DNA from: Flavobacterium sp. YO12
GTDB taxonomy: Bacteria > Bacteroidota > Bacteroidia > Flavobacteriales > Flavobacteriaceae
Direction: 5' to 3'
NCBI RefSeq assembly: GCF_004119495.1
Contig: NZ_NRQU01000013.1
Span: 24,676-88,675, forward strand
DNA length: 64,000 nucleotides
Position numbers and translations under genes: made by a program. Shown here one piece after another: positions 7,992 to 16,796 of the stretch. The notes beneath the pieces are model-generated. The model searched no databases. It saw only the letters and a list, made by a program, of their open reading frames with translations, and had not been told where the DNA came from. The first letter of the stretch is position 1. Each line of letters starts with the position of its first letter.

Positions 7992-8534
7992 TTGACAGAC
8001 GAGAAGGAATTTATACAACAATTATTAAATCCTAAAACGCAAAATACAGCGTTTCAAAAGCTCCTATCTGATTATCAAAAACCATTGTATTCTCATATTC
8101 GAAATATTGTTTTGAATCATGATGATGCTGACGATGTTTTACAAAACACTTTCGTTAAAGTATTTCAATACTTAAAAAACTTCAAGGAAGAAAGCAGACT
8201 TTTTTCCTGGATGTATCGCATTGCAACAAATGAAGCTTTGACTTTTTTAAATCAGAAGGCAAAACTAAATGGTATTACTTCTGAAAGCCTGCAAAACAGA
8301 ACAATTGATAATTTAAAATCAGATGTTTATTTTGATGGTGATGAAATTCAGATCAAACTTCAAAAGGCAATAATTACATTACCAGAGAAACAGCAGTTAG
8401 TTTTTAAAATGAAGTATTTTGAAGAATTAAAATACGAAGAAATTTCAGAAATTCTTGGAACATCCGTTGGTGCATTAAAAGCATCTTATCATCATGCCGT
8501 AAAAAAAATAGAAATATATGTTACATCAAATTAA
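7992..8534 (+). CDS. ECF-type RNA polymerase sigma factor
   Basis: Region 2 is seen at about residues 20-90 (HDDADDVLQNTFVKVFQYL, RLFSWMYRIATNEAL). Region 4 is at about residues 115-175 (LPEKQQLVFKMKYFEELKYEEISEILGTSVGALKASYHHAVKKI). The frame starts at TTG (7992); no in-frame ATG precedes region 2, and TDEKEFIQQLLNP is a usual start for this subgroup. The 180-residue length is typical. The next two genes look like its anti-sigma partner and a periplasmic protein, so the three form a likely envelope-stress type module. Confidence 0.92.
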   Translation: MTDEKEFIQQLLNPKTQNTAFQKLLSDYQKPLYSHIRNIVLNHDDADDVLQNTFVKVFQYLKNFKEESRLFSWMYRIATNEALTFLNQKAKLNGITSESLQNRTIDNLKSDVYFDGDEIQIKLQKAIITLPEKQQLVFKMKYFEELKYEEISEILGTSVGALKASYHHAVKKIEIYVTSN

Positions 8535-8567
8535 ACCTTTTGTAGCAAAACTTATCTTATTGTTATT

Positions 8568-8981
8568 ATGAAAGCATTTAAATTAGAAAACGAACCGAAA
8601 ATATCATCAGGATTTAAAACTCCTGAAAATTATTTTGATACACTTTCGGCAAAAGTTTTACAGCAGATAAACGAAGAAGAAGTTAAAGTAATTCCGATTT
8701 ACAAACGCAAAAAAACGATCACACTTATTGCTGCTGCTGTAGTTGGTATTGCATTAATGATTCCTGTTATCAACAATTACAATGCAACATCAAAAGAACT
8801 TGATGAAGCGACTTTAGAAACTTATTTATCTTATCAATCAAATTTAAATCAATACGATTTAATTCGAGAATTAGACACTAAAGACATTGAAAAGCTGAAT
8901 AAAAATGTTGCGTTGGAGCAAGAAACTCTAGAAGACATTTTATCTTCTAATCCAAATATTGAAAATTTAATTTCTGAATAA
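8568..8981 (+). CDS. Putative single-pass anti-sigma factor
   Basis: The 137-residue protein has a polar N-terminal part (about residues 1-45, ending in the basic IYKRKKTI), one transmembrane helix (about residues 49-68, ITLIAAAVVGIALMIPVI) and an acidic C-terminal domain outside the membrane. This layout, directly after an ECF sigma gene with a 33-base gap, fits a membrane anti-sigma factor. No zinc-binding HxxxCxxC motif is present, so it is not a ZAS-type protein. The assignment rests on topology and position. Confidence 0.6.
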   Translation: MKAFKLENEPKISSGFKTPENYFDTLSAKVLQQINEEEVKVIPIYKRKKTITLIAAAVVGIALMIPVINNYNATSKELDEATLETYLSYQSNLNQYDLIRELDTKDIEKLNKNVALEQETLEDILSSNPNIENLISE

Positions 8982-8999
8982 AAACATAAAAATTAAAAT

Positions 9000-9458
9000 A
9001 TGAAAACTAAAAATATACTAACATTCCTTCTGTTTTTAGTAAGCTTTTCATTTTATGCTCAAAATGACAAAGCAGATGATAAACGTGAAAAAATCAAAGC
9101 ATATAAGGTTTCTTTTTTAACAACTGAATTAGAACTTACTTCAACTGAAGCTGAAAAATTTTGGCCTATTTATAATACTTATGACGACAAACAATACGAA
9201 CTGCGTCATAACAAAATGAAAACTTACCTGCGTAAACTAGATGACGATAATCTAAGTTCTCTTTCAGAAAAAGAAGCAGCTGCATTATTATCTCAAATTG
9301 AATCTACAGATAAAGAACTTTATCTTTTACGCGAAAAATACACCGCAAACCTTAAAAAAATACTTTCGGCAAAGAAAATATTAAAGCTTAAAAAATCAGA
9401 AGATGATTTTAATCGAAAATTGTTAAAACAATATCGAGACAAAGCAGGAAAAAATTAA
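9000..9458 (+). CDS. Periplasmic helical protein, sensor-like partner of the ECF system
   Basis: A clear signal peptide (ILTFLLFLVSFSFYAQ) leads to a charged, mostly helical protein of about 130 residues. The segment FLTTELELTSTEAEKFWPIYNTYDDKQYELRH recalls the Spy/CpxP LTxxQ arrangement of short periplasmic helical proteins. It lies 18 bases after the putative anti-sigma gene and is followed by a terminator, so the sigma, anti-sigma and this gene form one unit. In Flavobacterium such proteins are often labelled sensor of ECF-type sigma factor; I recall that label but cannot check it. Confidence 0.65.
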   Translation: MKTKNILTFLLFLVSFSFYAQNDKADDKREKIKAYKVSFLTTELELTSTEAEKFWPIYNTYDDKQYELRHNKMKTYLRKLDDDNLSSLSEKEAAALLSQIESTDKELYLLREKYTANLKKILSAKKILKLKKSEDDFNRKLLKQYRDKAGKN

Positions 9459-9480
9459 GCTTCTTAAAAATACAACAGCG

Positions 9481-9528
9481 ATAAGAACCCTATATAATAA
9501 TACTTACTTTATTATTTAGGGTTCTTAT
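9481..9528. terminator. Bidirectional terminator after the ECF trio
   Basis: A perfect 12-bp stem ATAAGAACCCTA (9481-9492) and TAGGGTTCTTAT (9517-9528), with further AT pairing inside and T-rich flanks. It separates the plus-strand ECF unit from a convergent minus-strand gene. Confidence 0.8.
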
Positions 9529-9532
9529 TTTT

Positions 9533-10594
9533 TTACTTAAAATTAAGTCGAACTACTTTATTATGACCTGCAGCTATTGCAGTATTTCTGTTAATAAAAC
9601 GAACAGTAAAAAATTTAGTATCTGTAGATAATTGCGTCCAGTTTTCACCTCCATTTTGAGAATACTGAATTCCCTCAGAACCTACGCAAATAATTTCTTT
9701 TCCATTTCCTCCAGGAACATATTGCACACATGACGCATAACCAAACCCCATATTCTGCCCTATCAATTCCCAAGTTTTTCCGCCATCTTTTGTAAAAGCC
9801 TTGTTATCTACTTTTCTGCTCGGAATCTCATAATCACCGCCTGCAATAAAACCGTGTTTAGAATCATAAAAGTCTGCAGTAAAAATACCTGTCATCGCTT
9901 TTCCTTGCACAATAGGAGTCTCAACAACTTTCCATGTTTTTGCTTTATCTGCTGAATAAAAAACACGTGCTCTTTTTCCACCCGAAACCAGCCAAGTATC
10001 ATTTCCTTTTATAACAATATTTGTATTACTTGCTGCAAAAGCGGCCTCTCCCACTGCATTTGTTGGCAATTTATCAGATAATATTTTAGTCCAAGTTTCT
10101 CCGCCATCACGAGTAACAATTATAGAAAAAGTATCTTCTGTTGGATCTCCTATAGCGATACCTTCTTTATCATTCCAAAATTGCATGCTGTCGTAAAAAA
10201 CTTTCGGATTAATCTCTTTGTAAACCAGTTTTACTTTTTTGTCTTTTTTATCAACGGAATAAAGCAAAGCAGGATTTGCCACACTTAATAGAAACACATT
10301 TTTTGAAGTTTGCGCAATGCTTCTAAATTCTAATTTAAGTGTATCACGATAAATATGTTCTTCAAACTTCTCTTTTTTATCTAAATCATAGTATCCAAAA
10401 CGAGAATTATCAGCTCCATACCAAACTTTATTTTTATCAATTAAGATCGCTCTTATACTTATTTTATCTTTAAACAAAGTATCTATTGTCATTGATGTAA
10501 AACCACTGCTGAAAGTAACTTCGGTTTTATAATTAAATGTTCGAAATGACATCAATAAAATAAAAATACCACAAAATAAAACTAGTTTTTTCAT
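9533..10594 (-). CDS. Secreted YCF48/BNR-type beta-propeller protein
   Basis: After a signal peptide (KKLVLFCGIFILLMSF) the roughly 353-residue protein shows repeated Asp-box-like blocks: TRDGGETWTKI, SADKAKTWKVVE, TKDGGKTWELIG and SQNGGENWTQLS. These are the hallmark of BNR/YCF48-like propellers. Genomes often label such proteins oxidoreductase or sialidase-like, but no catalytic residues can be named here and the function is open. I chose the ATG at 10594 because the frame's first ATG (10675) would put 27 residues before the signal peptide. Confidence 0.75.
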   Translation of the reverse strand: MKKLVLFCGIFILLMSFRTFNYKTEVTFSSGFTSMTIDTLFKDKISIRAILIDKNKVWYGADNSRFGYYDLDKKEKFEEHIYRDTLKLEFRSIAQTSKNVFLLSVANPALLYSVDKKDKKVKLVYKEINPKVFYDSMQFWNDKEGIAIGDPTEDTFSIIVTRDGGETWTKILSDKLPTNAVGEAAFAASNTNIVIKGNDTWLVSGGKRARVFYSADKAKTWKVVETPIVQGKAMTGIFTADFYDSKHGFIAGGDYEIPSRKVDNKAFTKDGGKTWELIGQNMGFGYASCVQYVPGGNGKEIICVGSEGIQYSQNGGENWTQLSTDTKFFTVRFINRNTAIAAGHNKVVRLNFK

Positions 10595-10832
10595 ATAAAA
10601 TAAGATTTGGCTGTTGCTAAAATACAATTTATTATAACATTTCAAATAAGTTTTCGCTTTTTTATAAAACAACATTTTTATAACCTATTATCTAACAAAT
10701 AAAAACTCATTTCCTAAACAACAAAACATAAACCACTGAAATACTAATACTTAACAACACAAAATCCAACAAACAAATTTGTGGCATAGTAATTGGATAT
10801 CTCAAAACATTAATACTTAATATGATTTTATC

Positions 10833-12125
10833 ATGAAAACTAAACTACTTTTTATAGCGCTCTCAGCATTAGTTTTAGGTTCTTGTTCTGCACAAAGCCA
10901 AACTACTGTTTACGCAAAAAACTCAGACATAAGTGATAACTTAGATCTTAGAGCGGTTGCTTCGATGTTTGGAGAATCAGCAAATCTTCAAGACTTTGAA
11001 AGACGTTTAAATGATCCTAAATATCAAATTTCAAATCTAGATTTAAACGGCGATGATCAGGTTGATTATTTACGTGTAATTGAATCTGTAGAAAATAGAA
11101 CGCACGTTGTAATTATTCAAGCTGTATTAGATCGTGACGTTTATCAAGATGTAGCTACTATTGATGTAGAAAGAGACAATTACAACAAAGTAAGCGTTCA
11201 GATTGTAGGAAACTCTTATTTATACGGTACAAACTATATTTATGAGCCTGTTTACAATGTCGTTCCAGTAATTTATTCTTCATTCTGGGTTACCAATTAC
11301 AGACCTTATTATTCATCATGGTATTGGAATTATTATCCAACATATTATGCTGCTTGGAGTCCATATCCAGTTTACAGATATAGAAATAACATCAACGTTT
11401 GCATCAACGTAAACAACCGTTACAACTATGTAAACTACAGAAGAAGCTATAGAGCTCCCGTACTTTATGAATCAAGACGTACTTATGGTTACGAAAAAAT
11501 TAGACCAAATTATAGTTTTGAGCAAAGACACGCTAATACTGGAAACAGATATGATTTAGATCAAAGACGAATTGCAAGCAGAGAATCAAACAGATCTCAA
11601 AACACTTATAATTCAAACAGATCAAACACAAACAGAGTATCTTCTAACAGTGATTTTGGAAACAGCAGAAGTTATAACGATAACAGATCAACATCTAGCA
11701 GAAATTATAACAACACAAATCGTTCAACAAATTCTAGCAGAGAAAATTCAACAGTTGTATCAAATCCGGTAAGAACAGACAACAATAGAAACAATTCGAA
11801 TGTATCTTCTCCAAGAACTTCTTATGAAACTAGAACAAACAGAGTGTCTGAGCAAACAAATCAGTCGTCTAGAGATTATTCTGAAAGCAGATCAAATTCA
11901 AACAATAGAATGAGCACTGAAAGAAGTGTTCCTGTACAAAGAACAGAATCATCAAGAAGCTATTCTGACAGAAGTTCAACAAACAGAACTGTCAATCAAT
12001 CAGCTGCACCTGTACAAAGAACAGAATCACCAAGAAGCTATTCTCAAAACAGAGGTAGTTCTGACAACTCCTCTTACTCAAGACCTCAAAGCGCACAGCG
12101 TTCTGAATCATCAAGAGGAAGTTAG
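10833..12125 (+). CDS. Ser/Asn/Arg-rich lipoprotein, probably shortened by a TAG codon
   Basis: The signal peptide ends in a lipobox (LSALVLGSC), so a lipoprotein is predicted. An N-terminal globular part follows (about residues 30-130, with DLNGDDQVDYLRVIESVENRTHVVIIQAVLD). Next is a Tyr/Trp-rich region (about residues 135-200, YYSSWYWNYYPTYYAAW). Then comes a long low-complexity tail rich in Ser, Asn, Arg and Thr (residue 230 onward). I know this architecture from flavobacterial hypothetical proteins but no function. The frame stops at TAG (12123-12125), yet the same frame continues for 22 codons of identical composition to a TAA at 12192-12194. A 36-base direct repeat lies in the tail. Confidence 0.75.
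   Translation: MKTKLLFIALSALVLGSCSAQSQTTVYAKNSDISDNLDLRAVASMFGESANLQDFERRLNDPKYQISNLDLNGDDQVDYLRVIESVENRTHVVIIQAVLDRDVYQDVATIDVERDNYNKVSVQIVGNSYLYGTNYIYEPVYNVVPVIYSSFWVTNYRPYYSSWYWNYYPTYYAAWSPYPVYRYRNNINVCINVNNRYNYVNYRRSYRAPVLYESRRTYGYEKIRPNYSFEQRHANTGNRYDLDQRRIASRESNRSQNTYNSNRSNTNRVSSNSDFGNSRSYNDNRSTSSRNYNNTNRSTNSSRENSTVVSNPVRTDNNRNNSNVSSPRTSYETRTNRVSEQTNQSSRDYSESRSNSNNRMSTERSVPVQRTESSRSYSDRSSTNRTVNQSAAPVQRTESPRSYSQNRGSSDNSSYSRPQSAQRSESSRGS
11931..12044 (+). repeat. 36-base direct repeat in the Ser-rich tail
   Basis: Copies at 11931-11966 and 12009-12044 differ at one base (T or C in the CAT/CAC context) and encode PVQRTES(S/P)RSYS. They are offset by 78 bases, so the frame is kept. Confidence 0.85.
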
Positions 12126-12194
12126 GAATCAAGAAGCAACCAGCCACAGAGAGAAAGCGGTTCTGGCTCAAGAGAAGGCGGACGAAGAGGATAA
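12126..12194 (+). other. In-frame extension of the Ser-rich lipoprotein beyond its TAG stop
   Basis: Codons after the TAG read ESRSNQPQRESGSGSREGG then RRG and a TAA stop. The composition matches the tail of the preceding gene and the terminator follows 30 bases later. A single CAG to TAG change in a longer ancestral gene would explain this. Confidence 0.6.
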
Positions 12195-12224
12195 CTTAAA
12201 TATTTCAATTTTTTATTTAAAACT

Positions 12225-12252
12225 AAAAGCACAATTTGGGGATTGTGCTTTT
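12225..12252 (+). terminator. Rho-independent terminator before kup
   Basis: AAAAGCACAA (12225-12234) pairs with TTGTGCTTTT (12243-12252), followed by a run of Ts. Confidence 0.85.
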
Positions 12253-12297
12253 TTTTATCTTTTTAATTATAATTGCTGCTAATTTGTTTTAAAACAG

Positions 12298-12305
12298 TAA
12301 ATTTG
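12298..12305 (+). promoter_or_regulatory. -7 promoter element for kup
   Basis: TAAATTTG (exact TAnnTTTG), 24 bases before the kup ATG at 12330. A TTG at 12273-12275 lies 22 bases upstream and could be the -33 contact. Confidence 0.55.
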
Positions 12306-12329
12306 CAACCGTCTTTTATAAAAATATAC

Positions 12330-14309
12330 ATGAGCGCATCGCATAAAAACTTACATAGTAAGTTGTCTATAGGGGGTTTATTGATAACATTAGGGATTAT
12401 TTATGGAGATATTGGTACATCTCCATTGTACGTAATGAAAGCTATTCTTGGCGACCATACCATTAATGCCGACATTGTATTAGGCGGTATTTCATGTGTG
12501 TTTTGGACTTTGACTTTACAAACCACTATAAAATATGTGCTTATAACTTTAAGTGCGGACAATCACGGCGAAGGCGGTATTTTTGCTTTATACGCTTTAG
12601 TGAAAAAAACCAAAATACAATGGCTCATTGTGCCCGCGATTATTGGAGGAAGCGCACTGCTTGCAGATGGTATTATTACGCCGCCAATCTCAATTTCATC
12701 AGCGGTTGAAGGAATTAGAGCATTCTACCCAACAATGGAAACTCAAACCATTGTTTATATTGTAATTGCCATTCTTTTTGTCCTATTCACGATACAACAA
12801 TTTGGAACCAAACTAGTTGGGAAGTTTTTCGCTCCAATGATGCTGATTTGGTTTGCCATGTTAGGAACATTAGGATTTATTCAGATTATGAACTTCCCTG
12901 AAGTTATTAAAGCTATAAATCCTTACTACGCTTATCACTTATTGTCTGTTCATCCTGATGGTTTCTTTGTTCTTGGTTTTGTATTTTTATGTACTACTGG
13001 AGCTGAAGCTTTGTATTCAGATATGGGACATTGCGGTCGAAAAAATATTAGAATAAGCTGGATGTTTGTAAAAACGACTTTGGTATTAAATTACTTTGGT
13101 CAAGCTGCATATCTTATTCACCATGAAGGAAGTACTCTACAGCAATTAGGCGGAGAAAACGGAAATCCGTTTTACCTTATTATGCCGCATTGGTTTTTAC
13201 CATTTGGTATTGTTGTAGCAACTTTGGCTGCAGTTATTGCTTCTCAAGCACTTATAAGCGGATCATTTACTTTGATCAATGAAGCAATGCGTTTGAATTT
13301 CTGGCCAAAAGTAAAAATCAAATATCCTACTGAAGTTAAAGGTCAATTATATATTCCGTCAATAAACTGGTTATTGTTTTTTGGTTGTGTTGGTATTGTA
13401 TTGCACTTTGAAAAATCAGGAAACATGGAGCATGCCTATGGTCTTGCGATTATTTTATGTATGATCATGACTACCATTTTGCTGAATTATTACCTAATCA
13501 TGAAACGTGTAAAACTGTATTTCATGGTGCCTCTTATTACGATTTATTTATTAATCGAATTCAGTTTCCTTATCGCAAACATTACAAAATTTGCCGAAGG
13601 AGGTTATGTAACTTTAATCATTGCGAGTATACTTATTTCTATAATGACGATTTGGTATCTTGCTAAGAAAATCAACAAAAACTATACTAAAGTTGTCAAA
13701 ATTGACGATTACAAAAAGGTATTAATGGAGTTGAGCGAAGACCTTTCTATTCCTAAATATGCTACGCACTTAGTCTACATGACTAATGCAAATCGCGTTG
13801 ACGAATTAGAGGAAAAAGTAATTTATTCGATCTTACAAAAACGTCCAAAAAGAGCCGATATCTATTGGTTTGTACACGTAAACATTCTTACTGAACCTTA
13901 TAAAACACAATATAAAGTTACCGAAATTGCTAAAGACGACATTTACAGAATTGATTTTAATTTAGGTTTTAGAGAACCTACAAAAATCAATTTAATGTTT
14001 AGAGAAGTAATTCGAGATATGGTGAAACGCGGTGAAGTTGATATTACAAGTCGTTACGAATCATTGAATAAAAACAATATTATTGGAGACTTTAAATTTG
14101 TATTGTCTGAGAAATTTTTATCAAATGACAACGATTTAAGATGGCACGAAAACATCATCATGAACTCGTATTTCTTTATCAAAAAACTGAGTTTGTCTGA
14201 AGAAAGAGCTTTTGGCTTAGACAGCAGTTCTGTTAAAGTAGAGAAATTCCCAATGGTGCTTCATGCTCCAGAAAACATTGGATTAACACGTATTGTTCCT
14301 AAAGAATAA
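12330..14309 (+). CDS. kup: KUP/HAK/KT family potassium uptake transporter
   Basis: This inner-membrane potassium transporter (probably proton-coupled, as known for Kup) has 659 residues from the ATG at 12330. An upstream in-frame ATG at 12273 is disfavoured because it precedes the promoter element. The family signature GIIYGDIGTSPLYV appears near residue 25, then about twelve hydrophobic helices with GEGGIFALYAL, ADGIITPPISISSAVEG and FLCTTGAEALYSDMGHCG. The cytoplasmic C-terminal part starts near residue 460. It is flanked by terminators on both sides and so is monocistronic. Confidence 0.96.
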   Translation: MSASHKNLHSKLSIGGLLITLGIIYGDIGTSPLYVMKAILGDHTINADIVLGGISCVFWTLTLQTTIKYVLITLSADNHGEGGIFALYALVKKTKIQWLIVPAIIGGSALLADGIITPPISISSAVEGIRAFYPTMETQTIVYIVIAILFVLFTIQQFGTKLVGKFFAPMMLIWFAMLGTLGFIQIMNFPEVIKAINPYYAYHLLSVHPDGFFVLGFVFLCTTGAEALYSDMGHCGRKNIRISWMFVKTTLVLNYFGQAAYLIHHEGSTLQQLGGENGNPFYLIMPHWFLPFGIVVATLAAVIASQALISGSFTLINEAMRLNFWPKVKIKYPTEVKGQLYIPSINWLLFFGCVGIVLHFEKSGNMEHAYGLAIILCMIMTTILLNYYLIMKRVKLYFMVPLITIYLLIEFSFLIANITKFAEGGYVTLIIASILISIMTIWYLAKKINKNYTKVVKIDDYKKVLMELSEDLSIPKYATHLVYMTNANRVDELEEKVIYSILQKRPKRADIYWFVHVNILTEPYKTQYKVTEIAKDDIYRIDFNLGFREPTKINLMFREVIRDMVKRGEVDITSRYESLNKNNIIGDFKFVLSEKFLSNDNDLRWHENIIMNSYFFIKKLSLSEERAFGLDSSSVKVEKFPMVLHAPENIGLTRIVPKE

Positions 14310-14330
14310 AAAGCGTCCAAAATATTTCAA

Positions 14331-14359
14331 AAAAAACACTCTAATTAAGAGTGTTTTTT
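14331..14359 (+). terminator. Rho-independent terminator after kup
   Basis: AAAAAACACTC (14331-14341) pairs with GAGTGTTTTTT (14349-14359), ending in a T run, about 20 bases past the kup stop. Confidence 0.85.
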
Positions 14360-14421
14360 CTTTTAATGAGAATCAGAAATAAGATTCAGTATTAAAAATT
14401 TAACTTTCAATCAATTAATAG

Positions 14422-14429
14422 TACCTTTG
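14422..14429 (+). promoter_or_regulatory. -7 promoter element for the rRNA methyltransferase
   Basis: TACCTTTG (exact TAnnTTTG), 17 bases before the ATG at 14447. Confidence 0.55.
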
Positions 14430-14446
14430 CAACTCAAATATTAGAA

Positions 14447-15664
14447 ATGAGATTACACAGAAATTTAGTTTATACTACCATCGATTCTTTGAACGCAATT
14501 TTCAATGAAGGAGAATACGCAGACAAAGTGGTAGCCAGAGCATTAAAAAAAGACAAACGTTGGGGAAGTTCTGACAGGAAGTTTGTTGCTGAAACGATAT
14601 ACGAAATTGTTCGTTGGAAAAGATTATACGGAGAAATCGCAGAAGTTAAAGAACCTTATGACAGAGACAATCTATGGAGAATGTTTGCTGTTTGGGCTGT
14701 TTTAAGAGGATACCCAATCCCAGATTGGAGACAATTAGAAGGAACTCCTGAAAGAAAAATCAAAGGACGTTTTGACGAACTTTCGAAAGTGAGAGCTTTA
14801 AAAGAATCTATTCCAGACTGGATGGATGAATTGGGTGTAAAAGAACTTGGCGAAAAGATTTGGTCGAAAGAAATTACAGCTCAAAACCAGCCTGCTAAAG
14901 TTATTCTAAGAACTAACACATTAAAAGGTACCAAAGAAAACTTAAGAAACACCTTGATGGATTTAAATATTGAAACAGAATATTTAAAAGATCAGCCAGA
15001 AGCTTTAGTTTTAAAAGAGAGAGCAAACGTATTTTTGACAGATGCTTTTAAACAAGGACTTTTTGAAGTTCAGGATGCTAACTCACAATTGGTTGCCGGT
15101 TTTCTAGATGTTAAGCCTGGAATGCGAGTGGTAGATACTTGCGCTGGAGCAGGTGGAAAAACTTTGCATATTGCTTCTTTAATGGAAAATAAAGGACAAT
15201 TGATCGCAATGGATTTGTATGAAAGCAAACTAAAGCAATTAAAATTAAGAGCAAAAAGAAATGGTGCTTTTAATATTGAATACCGCATAATTGACTCTAC
15301 AAAAGTGATCAAGAAACTGCATGAAAAAGCAGATCGCGTATTAATTGATGCGCCTTGCAGCGGATTAGGAGTTTTAAAAAGAAACCCTGATTCTAAATGG
15401 AAATTACAACCTGAGTTTATCGACAATATCCGTAAAGTTCAGAGTGAAGTTTTAGAAAGCTATTCTAAAATTGTAAAACCAGGCGGAAAATTAGTTTACG
15501 CAACTTGCTCTGTTTTACCATCTGAGAATCAAGAGCAAGTACAAAAGTTCTTAAAAACCGAAATCGGGCAACAATTTACTTTTGTAGAAGATCGTAAATT
15601 ATTGGCTTCAGAATCTGGTTTTGACGGATTTTACATGGCCCTTTTGGAAAGAAAAGCTAAATAA
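14447..15664 (+). CDS. RsmB/NOP2-family RNA (cytosine-5) methyltransferase
   Basis: The enzyme transfers a methyl group from SAM to C5 of cytosine in rRNA (RsmB or RsmF-like) or tRNA. An N-terminal NusB-like helical part (about residues 1-130) is followed by the Rossmann methyltransferase domain. The SAM motif is VVDTCAGAGGKT (residues 228-239). The two mechanistic cysteines of this family are C304 in DAPCSGLG and C354 in YATCSV. The 405-residue length fits. The target position in RNA cannot be read from the sequence. It is convergent with menE across a shared terminator. Confidence 0.92.
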   Translation: MRLHRNLVYTTIDSLNAIFNEGEYADKVVARALKKDKRWGSSDRKFVAETIYEIVRWKRLYGEIAEVKEPYDRDNLWRMFAVWAVLRGYPIPDWRQLEGTPERKIKGRFDELSKVRALKESIPDWMDELGVKELGEKIWSKEITAQNQPAKVILRTNTLKGTKENLRNTLMDLNIETEYLKDQPEALVLKERANVFLTDAFKQGLFEVQDANSQLVAGFLDVKPGMRVVDTCAGAGGKTLHIASLMENKGQLIAMDLYESKLKQLKLRAKRNGAFNIEYRIIDSTKVIKKLHEKADRVLIDAPCSGLGVLKRNPDSKWKLQPEFIDNIRKVQSEVLESYSKIVKPGGKLVYATCSVLPSENQEQVQKFLKTEIGQQFTFVEDRKLLASESGFDGFYMALLERKAK

Positions 15665-15672
15665 ATTCCATT

Positions 15673-15688
15673 CCCGATAGCTATCGGG
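15673..15688. repeat. Palindromic repeat CCCGATAGCTATCGGG, copy 2 (exact)
   Basis: An exact 16-base palindrome 8 bases past the methyltransferase stop, immediately before a strong terminator hairpin. Confidence 0.85.
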
Positions 15689-15690
15689 AT

Positions 15691-15736
15691 AAATCCCAAA
15701 TTCCAATTTTCAAACTTGGAATTTGGGATTTTTTAT
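15691..15736. terminator. Bidirectional terminator between the methyltransferase and menE
   Basis: A perfect 16-bp stem AAATCCCAAATTCCAA (15691-15706) and TTGGAATTTGGGATTT (15716-15731), followed by Ts. The same CCAAATTCCAA text is used in the hairpin at 20767-20808. Confidence 0.85.
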
Positions 15737-15745
15737 TTAACTTTT

Positions 15746-16788
15746 TTAAGATTGTAAACTCGGTTTACGCAGCAGTTTTCCGTTTTCATTTTCTTTAAAT
15801 TTCGGAACAAAAACAATTTCTTTTGGCTTTTCAAATTTTCCTAAAACATCAAAAAAATCTGGTGCAAAATCTTGTTTTTCGCCTTCAATCACTAAAATTA
15901 GTTTTTCGCCTAAAGTTGTATCCGGTACACCAGTCACAAAAAAACGATTATTAATTTTGCCTGTTAACTTCGCTTCTATCTGCTCAGGAATAAGCTTTAC
16001 GCCGCCGCTGTTAATTACATTATCAAATCTTCCTAAAAAACTAAACTTATTCTCATTTACTAAATCTACTAAATCATTAGTAATTATAGGTTCATCAGAA
16101 ATTGAAGACACATAAATAACCAAACAACCGCGATCATCTTTTTCAATCTTTACATTTGGTAAAATTGAAAAAACACTTTCCCCTACTCTTTTAGCTGCAA
16201 TATGCGTTATGGTTTCCGTCATCCCATAAGTCTCATAAATCTCCGTTTTTAAAGGCAGTAATTTCTCTTCAAGTGAGCTGTCAATTTTTGCTCCTCCAAT
16301 AATTAACTTTTTAATATTTTTAATTTTTCAATTGAATTTTGAACCTGCAAAGGCACCATTGCCACAAAATCATACTGCTTGTTATTATAAGCCAAAGGCT
16401 CCGTACTTGGCACTACCACATCAAGCTCTAAACCTAATATTAAACTTCGAACCAGCATCATTTTTCCAGCAATAAACTGAGTTGGCAAACAAAGCAGTGC
16501 TTTATCTCCCGGTTTTAAACCAAAGAAATCTCCTGTTGCCAAAGCCGATTGAATCATGGCTTGTTTCTCAAGTCTAACTAACTTAGGAAGACCAGTTGTT
16601 CCAGAAGTCGTCATTTCGATATAATCCTTATGATCAAACCAATCCAGAAAAAATTCACCAATAGATCGCTCATATGCATCGCCTTCTTTGATAAAACTAT
16701 ATCCAATTTGACACAAATCGGCTGCATTCAAATGATAACCATCTAATTTAAAATAATTGTGTACATTTTTATGTGTTAAGTTTTGCAT
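15746..16788 (-). pseudogene. menE: o-Succinylbenzoate-CoA ligase, broken by a one-base frameshift
   Basis: MenE-type enzymes adenylate o-succinylbenzoate and join it to CoA in menaquinone synthesis. The upstream part (16788-16303, 161 residues) has the AMP-binding loop MTTSGTTGLPKLVRLEK and ends abruptly at TAA after EKLKILKS. The downstream part (158 residues from an internal ATG at 16222) begins MTETIT and has FLGRFDNVINSGGVKLIPEQIE and KENENGKLLRKP, the usual end of the family. Shifting one base in the T-run at 16317-16321 joins them through KKLIIGGAKIDSSLEEKL and YETYGMTETIT, giving a normal-length protein of about 347 residues. Either the strain carries a mutation or one base of the homopolymer is missing from the read. 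Confidence 0.85.
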
Positions 16789-16796
16789 GATTGTAT

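Noticed and set aside
11572..12282. Alternative frames over the Ser/Asn/Arg-rich lipoprotein tail
   Set aside because: Low-complexity coding sequence opens other frames; they lack signals and their Gln/Thr-rich text only mirrors the repeated codons.
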